Shown here one piece after another: positions 1-14,400 of a stretch of 64,000 nt of DNA (its first letter is position 1; each line of letters opens with the position of its first letter). The notes beneath the pieces are model-generated. The model was not told where the DNA came from. It did not search any database and saw only the letters and a list, made by a program, of their open reading frames with translations. Made by a program: the position numbers and the translations under genes. This DNA is from Branchiostoma floridae (taxonomy: Eukaryota; Chordata; Leptocardii; Amphioxiformes; Branchiostomatidae): assembly GCF_000003815.2 (NCBI RefSeq), contig NC_049993.1:19783694-19847693 (forward strand). Direction: 5' to 3'.

Positions 1-2271
1 GAAAAACCATCTAATTTTTTTGACATTCAATTTTACGGGGCTTCGTCAGACTTGGAACCCAATTTCCACCCCCGGCTGCAGCCCGTTGGGCTCGGCGCGG
101 ATCTCGTGAATTTTACGGGTTAGGCCGAGGAAAAAATGTTGTGTTTCCTGTTTCAGTCCTGAAAAAGTTACGGTCGGTAGGTAGGGATTATCATTTTTTG
201 TCTTGTAATTTTTAGAGGCTGCCAAAAACTCTAGAGAGACATATTACAATGCAGTTGAACAAGGTAAACTGAAATGCATGAGGACACTTGTCCTTCAATG
301 CCAAACTTCGATTCTCAGTGCATAATAGATACATTTATCCTTCATTAGATAGGACAAGCAGTGATTCTACCTGAATGGTCCTGGATAGGAAACAGGCTGA
401 ATATAACGGAAGCTATCTGACTCCACTGTCCATCCAAAAAAAAAGTCTAGGGTCGGCAGGATTTCTAGAGTAGGTGGAGAAACAGGAAACACAACAATTG
501 TTTTCCCAGGCCTTAAAGGGTGGTTTATTGTAGCTACGAGTCTCTAATTTACGATTGAGACGAAATTATTACACGGTCTTACACAGCCAGCGAAAAACGT
601 AGCTGTACACTCGACACCATTAAAAGTTCTGCAGATCAATCATGGGGCAGTAAACTGGAACTATATCTCACTGTATTACATCGTATACCGTGTCATTTTC
701 ATTGTTGGATGGTTTGATATACACTGAAGTAGATAGAAATGTAATCTTTGCAAGGAAATATACAATTGCCAACCCTCGCATAGTCTATCCTATTAAAACA
801 AACTGCCGCTGACTGTTCAATCTTACTCAAACACATTCATATATTCGATGACCAGCCCATATCCTGACACTTGCTACATAATGTAATCAAACACCACAGG
901 AGAGATTTACCTGTATTGTGACGGAAACTGAGGTTGGCTTATTGACGTTGAAATATTTAAACGTTCCCAGAGTGGCAACGTCATTACACAAGAGAGCCAG
1001 GGACTTGTTAACGGGATGCTATACCAAGGTCTCCAACAACAAACTAAGCCGCATACATAGGAGTGACATCATCAGTTTGGGCGCGAAATTCAAACCCTGT
1101 CAGGCGGGGAGGGGGGCGGCACATTCGGACGATTTTTCTGTACTGTCGCCCCTCTAGAGAAGCTCTACATTATATCTTTACTAAGTGACTAAAATAAGCA
1201 TTTTCTGTACTTTATACTACAAAAACCCTGTCCGTCGTTTTCGCACGAAGAAACATCTCTTTGCAAGTCAAACACCCTATCGTGATAAATTGCTGATCAG
1301 ATGGCATAGGGAAGGTCAGAGGTCACATGGGGGCAGAGGTCACGGTGACCCTGATGTTACAAATGATGTCTACTTGCGCCGCGTATCGATTTTCGCCTGG
1401 GGGAAGAGATCCTGTGATCTGAACTGCACATGTGTATGGAATACGAGTGCCCGCTCTGGTTAGGGAATGGATTTGTTGTCTGTTCTGCGTGTGCCGCGGC
1501 ATAATGGGGCCATAAAAAACCAGATTCAGGACGCCATCATTTCGGGCAATGTCACATATTGTGTCGGGAAGGCCTAGCAAAGAAATGTAGTTTCTGGTTA
1601 CAGTCCTGAAAATTAGGGTCTCTTATTTCTTTCATATATGAAGGACTGCTTTGTTTTAAGAAAGAATATAGAAGCTCATAATTAGCCCTACACGACAAAA
1701 TTGAACACAGAATTAACGTTACAATGATTATTACACATTCTTACTTCACCTATTTAAAGCCTTAAGATGAGGGTGAAGTTCAGGAAGTAAATATTGAATT
1801 TCATCACTAAGTTCGACACAAGAAAAGCTAGGGTCGGTAGGTTTTTGCTGGGATGGGTCTTGTAACCGGGAACGTAACATTTTTCCTAGGATTGGATATG
1901 TAGGTTTGGCTTGGTTTCGTTAATGTGTCCGTTGATGATGAACTCACGCACATGTTGATGATACATTACGATATTCATAATTCATCCTAAAATCCAACAA
2001 CACAACACACAATAAAAGGATGTACCTATAGTAACTAAATTAGACAATAACAAAACATAGCAGCGCAGCATTGCAGCATTGTAACATAGCAGCGCAGCAT
2101 TGCAGCATTGCAGCGCTTCACAGAAGTCAGAAACGGTACCTAAGAAGAGTAATGACATTGCTACATATAACATCAGACTAACATTACATTCGCGTTTTTG
2201 TTATTCAGTAGGCGACACACAAGAAACTATTTCACTCCTGAGTAATATTTCCTCTCTTTCTGTTGCTAGGT
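1..2271. other. Upstream region of Ig-SH3 gene
   Basis: No coding exon recognised. It contains short diverged repeats around a GGTCGGTAGG/GGTCGGCAGG motif (about 165, 450 and 1835, also seen at 21765), and a small GCAGCGCAGCATT tandem run at 2057-2118. Any 5' UTR exon and the promoter should be here, but no clear TATA or initiator stands out. Confidence 0.4.
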
Positions 2272-2410
2272 AACGGGCTCCGGGTGACGTCAGCGGTCTT
2301 GGGAGGATTTCTCAACGTCTTACAGGGAAGTAGCACCATGGACTGCGCATGCGTTGGGGCTCAGCCACGGTGGATATTTCTGATGCTGGTTTTAGCCTTG
2401 CTACAAGCAG
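2272..2410 (+). CDS. Ig-SH3 gene, exon 1 (signal peptide)
   Basis: ATG at 2338 opens a 24-codon signal peptide, MDCACVGAQPRW followed by the hydrophobic core IFLMLVLALLQAG, ending in phase 1 at a GTGAGA donor (2411). The coding part is 2338-2410. A pyrimidine tract and TAG ending at 2271 look like a splice acceptor, so a 5' UTR exon may begin at 2272 with the promoter further upstream. The phase-1 join to the next exon creates the Gly of the GCHGNQ segment, which supports this exon despite the 17.7-kb intron. Confidence 0.7.
2285..2292 (+). promoter_or_regulatory. CRE palindrome TGACGTCA
   Basis: A perfect CREB/ATF octamer lies 46 bases upstream of the start codon of the Ig-SH3 gene, in a locally GC-rich stretch. 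The position suits a promoter-proximal element if transcription starts nearby. If the acceptor at 2271 is real, the octamer would instead lie within the 5' UTR. Function is inferred from motif and position only. Confidence 0.4.
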
Positions 2411-5400
2411 GTGAGAAAATATATGAATGCTGAATGGTACACGTAGCCTTGATTGTACATCATGTCCAGTTGTGAGAAGTACAGCAAAACAGCTAGATGA
2501 TACTAGTAGTAATGAAGTATATATATATACATATATATAGGAACAGGACTTCTAATATTACTGATCTAAGACATCCGTGAATAACTTCATCAGGTTGGCA
2601 ATTATTCATATAGTAAGGTTATTTTAGCACAACCAGAGAATAACTTACTTCCGACGTTTCGGTGTCTGTCGCCACCTACATCGGCTATAAGTAGCAGCAA
2701 GAAGTAGTTCCCGTCATTCCACCCTGATGATGGTGTCTGACAGACACCGAAACGTCGGAAGTAAGTTATTCTCTGGTTGTGCTAAAAGAACCTTACATTA
2801 TGATCTAAGACATGTTTTCCAAAACTACTCTAACACATAGGTTCCCAGGGCCAAGTACAATTTTTATATTTCAGCCATACCATAGGTATGGTGAAATATA
2901 TTGTTATATTGCAATCCATACATAGTATGGGATTGCAATATATTGTTATATTGCAATCCATACGTAGTATGGGATTGCAATATATTGTTTTTCCTTGGTT
3001 TCTTCTTCTTCTTCTCCTGTCAAATCTTCAATTTGATTCAACTTTTTCATTTTTGGGCCAAATGAGCTGAAATTTGGCAGGGTCGTAGAAATAGCAAATA
3101 CCCTCAGGTGTTTTTTTCACTTTCTTGATAGAGGTCTTAGAATTTATGATATTTAGGGTTTTTGGTCATTTTTAGACCAATTATGTATATTTTGGGCCCC
3201 TGTGCCCTGGTATTACAAGCTAATGACCTGAAATTTGGTACAGAGGTGCATTGGACATATGAGCACAGTAAACTATCAACACTTTCTTCGTAGATCACTT
3301 CAAAAATTAGTTATTTTAGGGTTATTGGCCATTTTTGACTAAAAATGTATATTTTATGCTCCTATGCCCTTGTATAGAAACCAAATGACCTGAAATTTGG
3401 TACAGAGGTGCATTGAACATATGCTCACAGGACCCCGTTGACACTTTGCTCATAGATCACTTCAAAAATTAGTTATTTTAGGGTTTTTGGCCATTTTTTA
3501 CTAAAAATGTATATTTTTGGCTTCTATGCCCTTGTATGTAAACCAAATGACCTGAAATTTGGTACAGAGGTAAATTGGACACATGGCAACAGGACCCCAT
3601 CAACACTTTCTTCATAGAGCACTTATAAAATGAGATATTTTGGGATTTTTAGCCATTCTTAACTAAAAAATGTATATTTTTGGCTCCTATGCCCTTATAT
3701 TGAAACCAAATGACCTAAAACTCGGCATGAAGGTGTGTAGGACAAGTGCCCACAGTACTTCATTTTCCCTTTGAGCAAACATTACTTCAAATTGTTGAAT
3801 TTTGGGATTTTTTCCAGGATGAAGATGGATTGCAATATGCTGTATTTGCTCCTAAGCAAATGTCGGCCTTTCTAGTTTTTCCTTGGTTTCTTCTTCTTCT
3901 TCTTCTTCTCCTGTCAAATCTTCAAATTGATTCAACTTTTTCATTTTTGGGCCAAATGAGCTGAAATTTGGCATGGAGGTAGGGATAGCAAATACCCCCA
4001 GGTGTTTTTTTCACTTTTTTGATACAGGCCTTAGAATTTATGATATTTAGGGTTTTTGGTCATTTGTAGACAAAATATGTACATTTTGGGCCCCTGTGCC
4101 CTGGTATTACAATCTAATGACCTGAAATCTGGTACAGAGGTGCATTGGACATATGAGCACAGGAACCCATCAACACTTTCTTCATAGACCACTTCAAAAA
4201 TTATTTATTTGGGGTTTTTTGGCCATTTTTGACTAAAAATGTCTATTTTTGGCTCCTATGCCCTTGTATGAAAGCTAAATGACCTGAAATTTGGTACTAA
4301 GGTGCATTGAATATATGAGCACAGGGCTCTATCAACACTTTTGACATAGATTACTTCAAAAATGAGTTATTTTGGTTTTTTTGGCCATTTTTGACAAAAA
4401 ATGTCTATTTTTGGCTCCTATACCCTTGTATGAAAACCAAATGACCTGAAATTTGGTACATAGGTGCTTTGGACATATAAGCACAGGGTCCCATCAACAC
4501 TTTTTTCATAGATCACTTAAAAAATCAGTTATTTTGGGTTTTTCAGCCATTTTTGACAAAAAATGTATATTTTTGGCTCCTATACCCTTGTATGAAAACC
4601 TAATGACCTGAAATTTGGTACATAGGTGCATTGGACATATAAGCACAGGGTCCCATCAACACTTTCGTCATAGATCACTTTGAAAATGAGTTATTTTGGG
4701 TTTTTCACCCATTTTTGACAAAAAAATGTATACTTTTGGGTCCTATACCCTTGTATGAAAACCAAATGACCTGAAATTCGGCATAAAAGTGTGTTTGACA
4801 AGTGCCCACGGTACTTCATTTTCACTTTGAGCAGACATTACTTCAAATTGTTGAATTTTGGGATTTTTTCCAGGATGAAGATGGATTGCAATATGCTGTA
4901 TTTGCTCCTAAGCAAATGTCGGCCTTTCTAGTATTCGTAATGTTTCTTTCTCCTGTCAAATCTTCAAATCGATTCAACTCCGTCGTTCCTGAACCGAATT
5001 ACTTGAAATTTGGCACAAGGGTAGAGTGGGTCAATACCCAGGTGCCTTTTTCTCATTTTTTTCATATCTTCCTTTAAAATGATTTTATTCATGTTTTTTG
5101 CAATTTTTATGTACATTTTGCCCGCCTGTTCCCTGGTGTTACAGCCGAATGACCTAAAATTTGGTACAGAGGTGCCTTGATCATATGCCCACAAAATTCC
5201 AAAAACAATTTTGGCATACGGTACAGCAAAATGCTTATTTTGGCATTTTTTGCCATTTTTTGCCCCAGAAATGACATTTTTTGCCTCCTATACCCCCATT
5301 TTACAACCAAATGACCTGAAATTTGGTGTAGGAGTGCCGTCTACATATGCGCACATGAATTCATTGACACCTTTGACATACGGTACAACAAAATGCTTAA

Positions 5401-8400
5401 TTTAGGAATTTTTTGGCCATTGTTTGACCAAAAACGTACGCTTTTGGCTCCTGTTCCCTGGTCTTGTAACCAAATGACCTACATTTTGGTAAATAGGTGC
5501 ACTAGATATTCATTCAAATGACCCATGTATAATTTCTGGCATAAACCACTTCAAAATGATATATTTGGGTACTTTTTTAGTAATTCTCCACTGGCCAGAG
5601 GGTCAACGACCTCAAGGTCGTTGACCTCTCCCACCTAAAGAGAGCATGTGCACATGTCTATATATACTAATAACTTGATTAAAGAGGCAACCAATCACGT
5701 AGCCTGAGTCAACATCCCGAAGGGGATTGGCAGCCAATCAGTGAGCCCGGTGTTATCTGGATGAGTCCATTCTGGCACGGAGGGGGTACATATTGTTTAA
5801 ATTCATCTTTGGACTGTTGATTATATAATGTCTCTCAATGGGAGTATTTTTGAACTGGACTATTTTGCAATTTTACCTGGAGTGTACTGGAAGAGTCCAT
5901 TCTTGCATGGAGGGGGTCATTTTTTTTTAAATTTGTTTATGGACTTTGGTCATTTGATATGTCAAAGTGTTTCAGTGTGGTTATTTTTTGACTGGTCAAC
6001 TTTGCAATTTTACATAGGTTGTGCTCGAAGAGTCGATCCTTACATGGGGGGATTTTTAAAATCCATTTTTGGGACTTTGGTGATTACGTCCAAGTCCAAT
6101 TTAAGCGGATGTATTTTTGGACTGCACCACTTTACATAGGGGCATCGCAAAAAGAGTCCATTCTTGCATGGGGTTGTTTTCAAATTTAGTTTTAGAAAGG
6201 TGATAATTCAATATTCCATTTTTAGTGGAAGTGTTTTTGGACTGGTCTATTTTACCTTTTCATGCCTTTTTTGCTTAGTTCAACCTTGACCATGTTTTCA
6301 GTGAGAGTATTTCTGGACTGGTCTATTGTGCAAATTCACATGGGGTGCACTGGAAGAGTCCATTCTTGCACTAGGAATTATGTAAGATTCATTTTTGGGT
6401 GTCATTAAGTGTCATTAGTGGAAGTGACTTTTAAACAAAAGTGTTCCATTCTTGCACGTGGGTGATTTTGGAATAGTCTGTTGTTGCATGGGGAGGGAGA
6501 TGGCTGAAATATGCTGCATTTGCTCTCAAGCAAATGTCGGCCTTTCTAGTATAAACATTTTTTTTTACTCAATGGTCACCACGTAACAAGGCCATGAAGG
6601 CCACTCAAGGTTACGGGTTACATGGTTGGAACTGTAACACCATCTCTTCGCCCTAGGTCAGAAACATCATGATTGAGACCAGCCCAATTGCTCACTATGA
6701 GTGAGGACTAACTGACCCAATAGGTGAAGCAGGGGTTACGAGGGCTGCTCGGGAGATGCCCTACCCCTATTTTGGCCGGAATGGTTTGATCCACTCGGGT
6801 GGATGTTCGCACATGTGGCGGGTTCTTTAACGTGCTTGGGGTGTTGCTCTCCCCGAACACGGGACCTCCGTTTAACGTCCTATCCGAAGGACGGCCCAAG
6901 CCGAAGCTAGGTACTCATTTTCACTTGAGTGAAGTGAGGAAAGTCGTGATAAGTGCCTTTCCCAAGGGCACAAGATCGGTAACACAGCAGGCGGATTCGA
7001 ACCCGCATCGGTCACGGGCCGAAGAAACTACCACTGCGCTACACGGTCCCACTAGATATATATATTATTACATTATAAAAGTCACAATGAAGTACATATA
7101 CATGTAGGAACAGGGCTTCTAACTTAAGTCTAAAACATGGTTTCCAAAACTACTAACATAGTTTCGGCTTCTTCAAGTTTAGGTGATGTTGTGAATGTAT
7201 AGGTTGACATGGGCATGTTAAGCATAGTATGGTCAACATGCATACTTCAGTGAGCAAATGTCAAAAGAAACTGTAGTCAGGAAATTTACATGTGGCTCTT
7301 TTCAAATCAACTAGTACATATGTTTCTATTAGCAATAAAAGCTTGCTTGTTTCGACAAATAGCACTATATGGACTGTGTATGTTAGAGAAGCTCATCTCT
7401 AAAAAGCTATCCCAGCTTTCAATTTACTTCATTAGGCTTTAAAAAAACTCGAGTACTTCTCCCAGATTAGCTTCATCACGGCGCTAGAGCAAACTCGCTT
7501 TGACTTTTCTCGCAGTTGAGCCGAAAATCGATGCCTATTTCGGCCCAACCTTTGAACCGCTAATGGACAATCGCGCGTTTTCACCAGGCAGCGTTTTTAC
7601 ATTAGGGTGATTACAACTTCAGTGATACACACGTTCTTGTGTAAACCTGCTTTGTGTAGTATTCTAGATCTATCGAGTAGAATTGTTTTATGAAGGGATT
7701 CAAGTCACCTTCACTGATCAACTGCTGCTCCCATGTTTGTCTCGTGTTTTATGAATAGCTTCAGGCCTCTGCAAGTAAAAGTATCAAAAGCACTTTAATA
7801 TAGAGATTGACGAGAAGAGCAGTTGGTGTACTTGGCGGAAAGTACAGCAACTTTCGTACTCGTAAGGTCTCCTACAACTATATATCTGATCAAATAGGAG
7901 TATACAAATGAACTATCTACATTGATCCGTGAATAACTTCATCAGGTTGGCAATTATTCATATAGTAAGGTTCTTTTAAGGTGCTAAAAGAACCTTACTA
8001 TATGTATCTACATTGATCTCTATGAATAAGTATCAATACGATATATTATCAACATGAAGAGTCTAGAGTATCATTAACACAATTGGTTCTAAGGTCTAAA
8101 CAATCTTGATATATACCTATTTGTACACAGTAGGAGTTATCTCCTTCTATGATGTAGTTGAATGTGAGCAGAACATATACCGCCAAAGTTTTATCACATT
8201 TAGAAGTTGAGCGATAAACATTCCTGCTTTTGGTACTTTTTTTCATGAAAGCAAAAACATCTATTTACAGTTAAGGCCACGTTCAAAATACTCAACACCT
8301 GGATCTTTGTTTACTTCCTGTTTATAAATCAACATTCGGGCAGACACGGCCTCTGTTTAGCGCAGTTATGAATAACTTCAGTGATACACACACTAATATG

Positions 8401-11400
8401 CCACCAAGCCTCAGCCAGCAAATGTTTCTACTAGTACAAACACGTGGAAAAGTTCAGGTCACCTTGACAGTAACAGCCTCTAACCTATGTTCGGTTCCTA
8501 CTTAGAAATCTTCACGCATTTTTCTCGCCCCGTCGGCTTTAACGCAATTACAAGTTGGGTCTTAACGTAGTCTCTCATACGATCCACCGCACTTTACAAT
8601 TGCTCCTTCAAGCAAACCATTTCTATAAAGTAGAGCACCTGTAAAGTATCCCACCTCCTGGCTATGCCATCTTCCTGTCAAATTACCCCGCATTTTCAGC
8701 ACCGCGTCAGGTCTTCATAAAATGTGTAACACAAGCTATTTCATGCCTACATGCTTTTTATATTTCAGCCATACCATAGGTATGGTGAAATATATTGTAT
8801 TCGTAATGTTTCTTTCTTTCTTTCTTTCTCCTGTCAAATCTTCAAATCGAATCAACTCCGCCATTTTTTAACCGATTGACTTGAAATTTGGCACAAAGGT
8901 AGAGTAAGCCAATACCCTCAGGTGTTTTTTTCATTTTTTTCATATCTGCCTTTAAAATGATTTTATTGAGGTTATTGTCAATTTTTATGTATATTTCGGG
9001 CTCCTGTACCCTGGTATTACAGCCGAATGACATGAAATTTGATACAGAGGTGCCTTGATCATATGCTCACCTAGATTCAATAACAGTTTTGGCATACGGT
9101 ACAACAAAATGCTTAATTTTGCGATTTTTGGCCATTTTTTGACCAAAAAAGGACATTTTTGGCCCCTGTAGCCTCGTTTTACAACCAAATGATCTGAAAT
9201 TTGGTATAAAAGTGCTCTTCAATTATGTGCACATAAATTCAATAAAAGTTTTCCCATACGATACAACAAAATGCTTAATTTTGCGATTTTTTGACCAAAA
9301 AAGGACATTTTTGGCTCCTGTAGCCTCGTTTTACAACCAAATGATCTGAAATTTGGTATAAAAGTGCCCTTCAATTATGTGCACATAAATTCAATAAAAG
9401 TTTTCCCATACGGTACAACAAAATACTTAATTTTGCGATTTTTGGCCATTTTTTGACCAAAAAAGGACATTTTTGGCTCCTGTAGCCTCGTTTTACAACC
9501 AAATGATCTGAAATTTGGTATAAAAGTGCCCTTCAATTATGTGCACATAAATTCAATAAAAGTTTTCCCATACGGTACAACAAATGCTTAATTTTGCGAT
9601 TTTATGGCCATTTTTTGACAAAATTTTGACATTTTTGGCTCCTGTTCCCTCGATTTACAACCTAATGACCCGTAAATTGGTAAAGGGGTGCTCTAGATAT
9701 TTATTCAAATGACCCATGTATATTTTTTGGCATGGACTACTTTAAAATGATATATTTGTGGGTTTTTTGGTCATTTTTGAATGGCCAAAGGGGTCAACGA
9801 CCTCAAGGCCTATTGTTGCATGAGGGAGATGGCTGAAATATGCTATATTTGCTCTCAAGCAAATGTCGGCCTTTCTAGTTTCAATGTTCGTTCATGAAGA
9901 AAATTTCCTTTCCTGTGCAGTGGTCCGCTGCATACATGCAATATACAACCCCTAAACCTACGTTTTCATCCTGATAACGAATTGTCAAGCTTTTCCACAC
10001 ACTGCCCCTGGTATGAACATGACCGCACGCCTGGCTCGGTGATCATAGACGCTCTACTGAGCAGAAACGTGTGAAGTCAACTTGACAATGATTGACATTT
10101 AAGCCTATGTTGATGTTCATTATTCACATAACTGTTTTGTTCTTTGAATCGCTTATTGCGTTCTATCGAAGCAAGAACCACATGAACTGATCCTCCTTAT
10201 TCAAAGTCACGATGAACGGCTTTGACGATCAACCCCTGGACCTATGTTCAAAGTCACGATCAGTGAATTTGAACGAGAAGGTTCAATAATTTTAACTGAA
10301 TCTGATGATTATAAACAAAGGGTAGTCGTAAAGCATAGTTTCATGAAAAACGCTGCCTTTACGCATGGTTTAAGACCTGTTAAAATATTGGATGTCGTGC
10401 AATGCGTACTCTTAAATTTATATATTCTTCTCGCTACAACAAAGAGAAATGTGTCGTAACTTCGTAATTCAGACAGTAAATTCATTGTCAACAGATTGAA
10501 CAATCCATGAAGATAATCCATTTTTTTTCAGTTTCGAATCGGGGTTCATTCAGAGTTCATCCACTTCACCAAGATTTATATTACCCATGATTACCTGCGG
10601 CCATTTTCGCAAGTGGTAATGGGTAATAAAGATGGCTACCACTGATCGAACTTGTGCCCGAAAGCAAATAGATATCATCTTACGTGGTAACGCAATCTCT
10701 GCAACCCTCAACGGATAGAGAACAGAGATTACAAACGCCCCTGTGTCACGCCAAATTTCTGCTCCGGCAGATTTTCGCTCCATGGGGTGGAGTTGGGGTT
10801 AGGGTTTGATTTAGAGTTGGACTACGGTTAGGGTTAACCTCCTCAGTGCGAACCCTCCTTCCAAAATTCCTTCAGAATTCTGCTTAAAATTCACCACGCC
10901 CCACGAATGTTAGGCAATTCTCTCATTATAAACAGAAAAACCCCAATGTAGAGTCTTGGCAAAAATTTGGCAGGGGTAGGAATTTGGCGCGTGACACCTT
11001 GGTGTATAGACTCACCCTAGGCGCTTCCCTTGCACATCGCAACGTTACATTTCTACGATATATAGGGATTTGCAGAAGAATATATAGCCCAGTAGTGATC
11101 AAGTCATCATTTTGAGTGGCAGTTAAGCCTTCAGTATCGTGATAGGGGACCAACCTCAGCACGTTAAGCACCTATAACAGTAGGGATGACCCTGTGCATG
11201 TGTGCTTGGTCAACTTCTTGAGCACAGTTAATACAGGCCCAGGGCAGGATCACTACATGACCAATGACCGTTGTAAGCCTGATGGACCTTCCGAAGGAAG
11301 GACAAGATCAATATAAGTCTTTGTACCTGCATTTGTGCAAACGATATAACTAGTACTGCCCTTCGGTGTATAGGGCACTTGGAAGCTTGCAGGCCCTTGC

Positions 11401-14400
11401 AAGTTATGACCTTATTAGTTAGCAATAATGCATTTCTATAATAGGTCTTATGAATCTCGAGTTGGACGCGAATGTATGGGCACTATCATTCAATGATCAT
11501 ATCGTCTTTAGCATGGAAGGCTAACTCTCGTGTATGGGAGCGCCCAGGGCGCAAACCCCAGTCCATTATAAAGAGGCAAACACACCGATAACGGTAGGGG
11601 TGACCCTGTCTACTTGGTCAGATTCCTGGGCACATTACAGGCTTAGGGCAGGCAGGATCACTGGACTATATTGTAGTGATCAGGTCATCTTTTATGGAAA
11701 GGAAATGCCATTAATTTCGTGTATAAGGAAGCCTCGGGCGGTCAAACCCCCTGACCATTACGGAACACACTTAAGATAAGAGTAGAGGTGACCCGGTGTA
11801 CTTGGTCAGATTCCTGGGGACATTACAGGCTTAGGGTAGTAGTAACCAATGAAATGACCAATGACGCTTTTAAGCCCGATGGACCTTCGTAAGGAAGGAC
11901 AAGATCAATAAGTCTATGTACCTGCGTTTGTGTCAAATAGTCAACTGCCCTTCGGTGTTGGACAGGAGCTTGCAATCCCTTGTACGTTGTGCATTTTTAT
12001 GCCAGGACTTATAAATCTCGACATGGACACTACTGAATCGGGAGTATAGTCTATAGTTCATTGATCAGATCATCTTTCGTATAGAAGGTTGACTCATGCA
12101 TGGGAGCGCCTAAGGCGTCAAACCCGCTGGCCATTAAGGAACACACTTAAGATAAGAGTAGAGGTTACCCTGTGTACTTGGTCAGAATCCTGGGGACATT
12201 ACAGGCTTAGGGTAGTAGTGACCAATGAAATGACCAATGACTCTTTTAAGCCCGATGGACTTTCCAAAGGAAGGACAAGATCAATAAGTCTCTGTAACTG
12301 CATTTGTGTCAATCAGTCGATACAACTGCCCTTCGGTGTTGAAAACGAGGCGGCAATCCCTTGCACGTTGTATCGTTACATTTTTTATGATATGACCTAT
12401 ATATGAATCTCGACTTGGACACTACTGTATCAGGACTATATTGCATTTCAGTGATCAAATCATCTTTCGTATGGAAGTTTGACTCATGTGTATGAGAGCG
12501 CCTAAGGCGTCAAACTCCTGCCCATTAAAGAGCAAACATACTTTCCGATAAGAGTAGGGGTGACCCGGTGTCCTTGGTCAGACTCCTAGTTACATTCAAG
12601 GTTCAGGGAGGATCACTGAATGACCAAGGACCGTTTTATGTTAAAGTGTAGAACCTTGACCTTAAGCCGGACCTTACGGACGGGAGGACAAGATCAATAA
12701 GTTTTAGTATATGCATTTATATCAATCAGTCGATACAACTGCCCTTAAGTGTAGGACGCAAGCTTGCATGTTGAAACGTTATATTTCTATGATTGGACTT
12801 ATAAATGTCGACTTGGACACTCCTGAATGGGCACTATAGTCTATAGACCAATGATCAGATGATATTTTGTATTGACTCGTGTATGGAAGCGCCTGGGGCG
12901 TCAAACCCCTGCCCGTTACAGAGAAAGCACATCGATATGAGAAGGGGTGACCCGATGCTCTTGGTCAACTTCCTGGGGACATTTTCAATATCACAAAGAA
13001 ACGAGAAGAAGTCGAATGTACGCAGTAGAATACGATCCTTGAGTAGTGTAGATTCGTTGTATCATTATATCATGTTGTATCATTTGTTGTGACCTGTACT
13101 AAACCCAGTGGGTATGAATGTACAATAAAGGTCTTCATTCATTCATTCATTCATTAAGGCTTAGAGAGGATCACTGAATGACCAATGACCATTTTATGTT
13201 TAAGTGTGCGGAGCGTTGACCTTTGGAGCTTTAAGGACTTACAAGGCTACAAATCTGACAGAGCCATAGCCGATATTTATGCTGAAGGGTTGATATTGGA
13301 ATTTTCCCATGGTCAATATTGACTCACGGAGGCCATATACATGACCATTAACGCTTTGTATCTAAATCTGTATCCATCACCTTGAATCTTGAACGTGGAC
13401 ATCAGGGATGTCATCACGGGTCGCAATGGATCCTTCTTCTCCACTCAGCCTTGTCCTCCATGAGGGAGCGAAGCTCTACTGTGGTGATGTTACTTTTTTG
13501 GTATCCATCAAATGGTACATATAGCCACCTTTAAGCATAACAGACATGTGATAGCGGCATGTGACACTATACTTGACGATTGATCACAGACACATAAAGT
13601 GTGTTGTTGATTAAAAAAAAAGCAGAATCCATTCAATACCTCGACAACATTTGAGGTTTAACCATTTAATATGGCGGACGTACGTCATATCACGTGAGTG
13701 CAAACAACCTATTACATCGGGTGTTGTTGATGGAAAGGAGCTGATCAAAATTTTTCTTAGATCAATTCAGACAAAACGTTAAAACGGCAAATTTAACCTT
13801 TAACATGGTCATGACGACGACACTACGTCACATAGTCACGTGAGTACAACTACCCAATCACGGCGAGTTTTACGTGACAAGGGGCGAAACTCCCTCCAAA
13901 ACACACGTTAGACATGCCTGACAACACCCCAGCCCACCCACTCCCCAGGCGCTCATACTCTATAATAGGAAACTGCCCTGCAGAAATTTCACGCTGATCC
14001 CCTCACACCGCGGTCAAATGAAACTTCTCCATACGATGAAATTTGGTCCAGTGAAAGCGATTTAGAAGATTAATGTCGCGATTTTTCTGCCCTTGCCGCT
14101 AACTCCGGGTCGGTGGAAGGAATTGATTTTTTTTTCTGTGGCCCACGTGCGTGTCAATTTTTCCGTGAAATATGTTGATGAAATTTTTGAGGGCGATAGC
14201 GCGTTTCTGTTATAGATCTATAATCTCAGTGCCTAGCCTTAAAATGGTCGTGGTTTTCTGGTATCTTCTGATACCTGTTCAGTATCTGAATCACTATTTG
14301 TCAGCCTGCACAACATTCGATGTAATAGCCGAACTATGATCCCAGTGCCCAGCTTTAGAAGGTAGTGGTTTTCTTTTCACTGCTGATATATGCTATGCAT

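Larger units (their letters stand above)
2862..6551 (+). mobile_element. Helentron/HINE-like element, head-to-tail concatemer
   Basis: The left end has ATATTTCAGCC inside a palindrome (arms meet at CATACCATAGGTATGG). The right end has the inverse GGCTGAAATAT (6502-6512), then a hairpin (TTTGCT/AGCAAA), then GTCGGCCTTTCTAGT. The same right end occurs internally at about 3862-3880 and 4912-4931, so there are at least three head-to-tail units. Sub-terminal inverted repeats, a 3' hairpin near a CTAG end, no long ORF and internal satellites fit non-autonomous helentrons (DINE/HINE type). Confidence 0.6.

Noticed and set aside
8695-8703. Fifth RE1 site
   Set aside because: Only the left half-site TTCAGCACC is present; GGACAG is not at a usable spacing.
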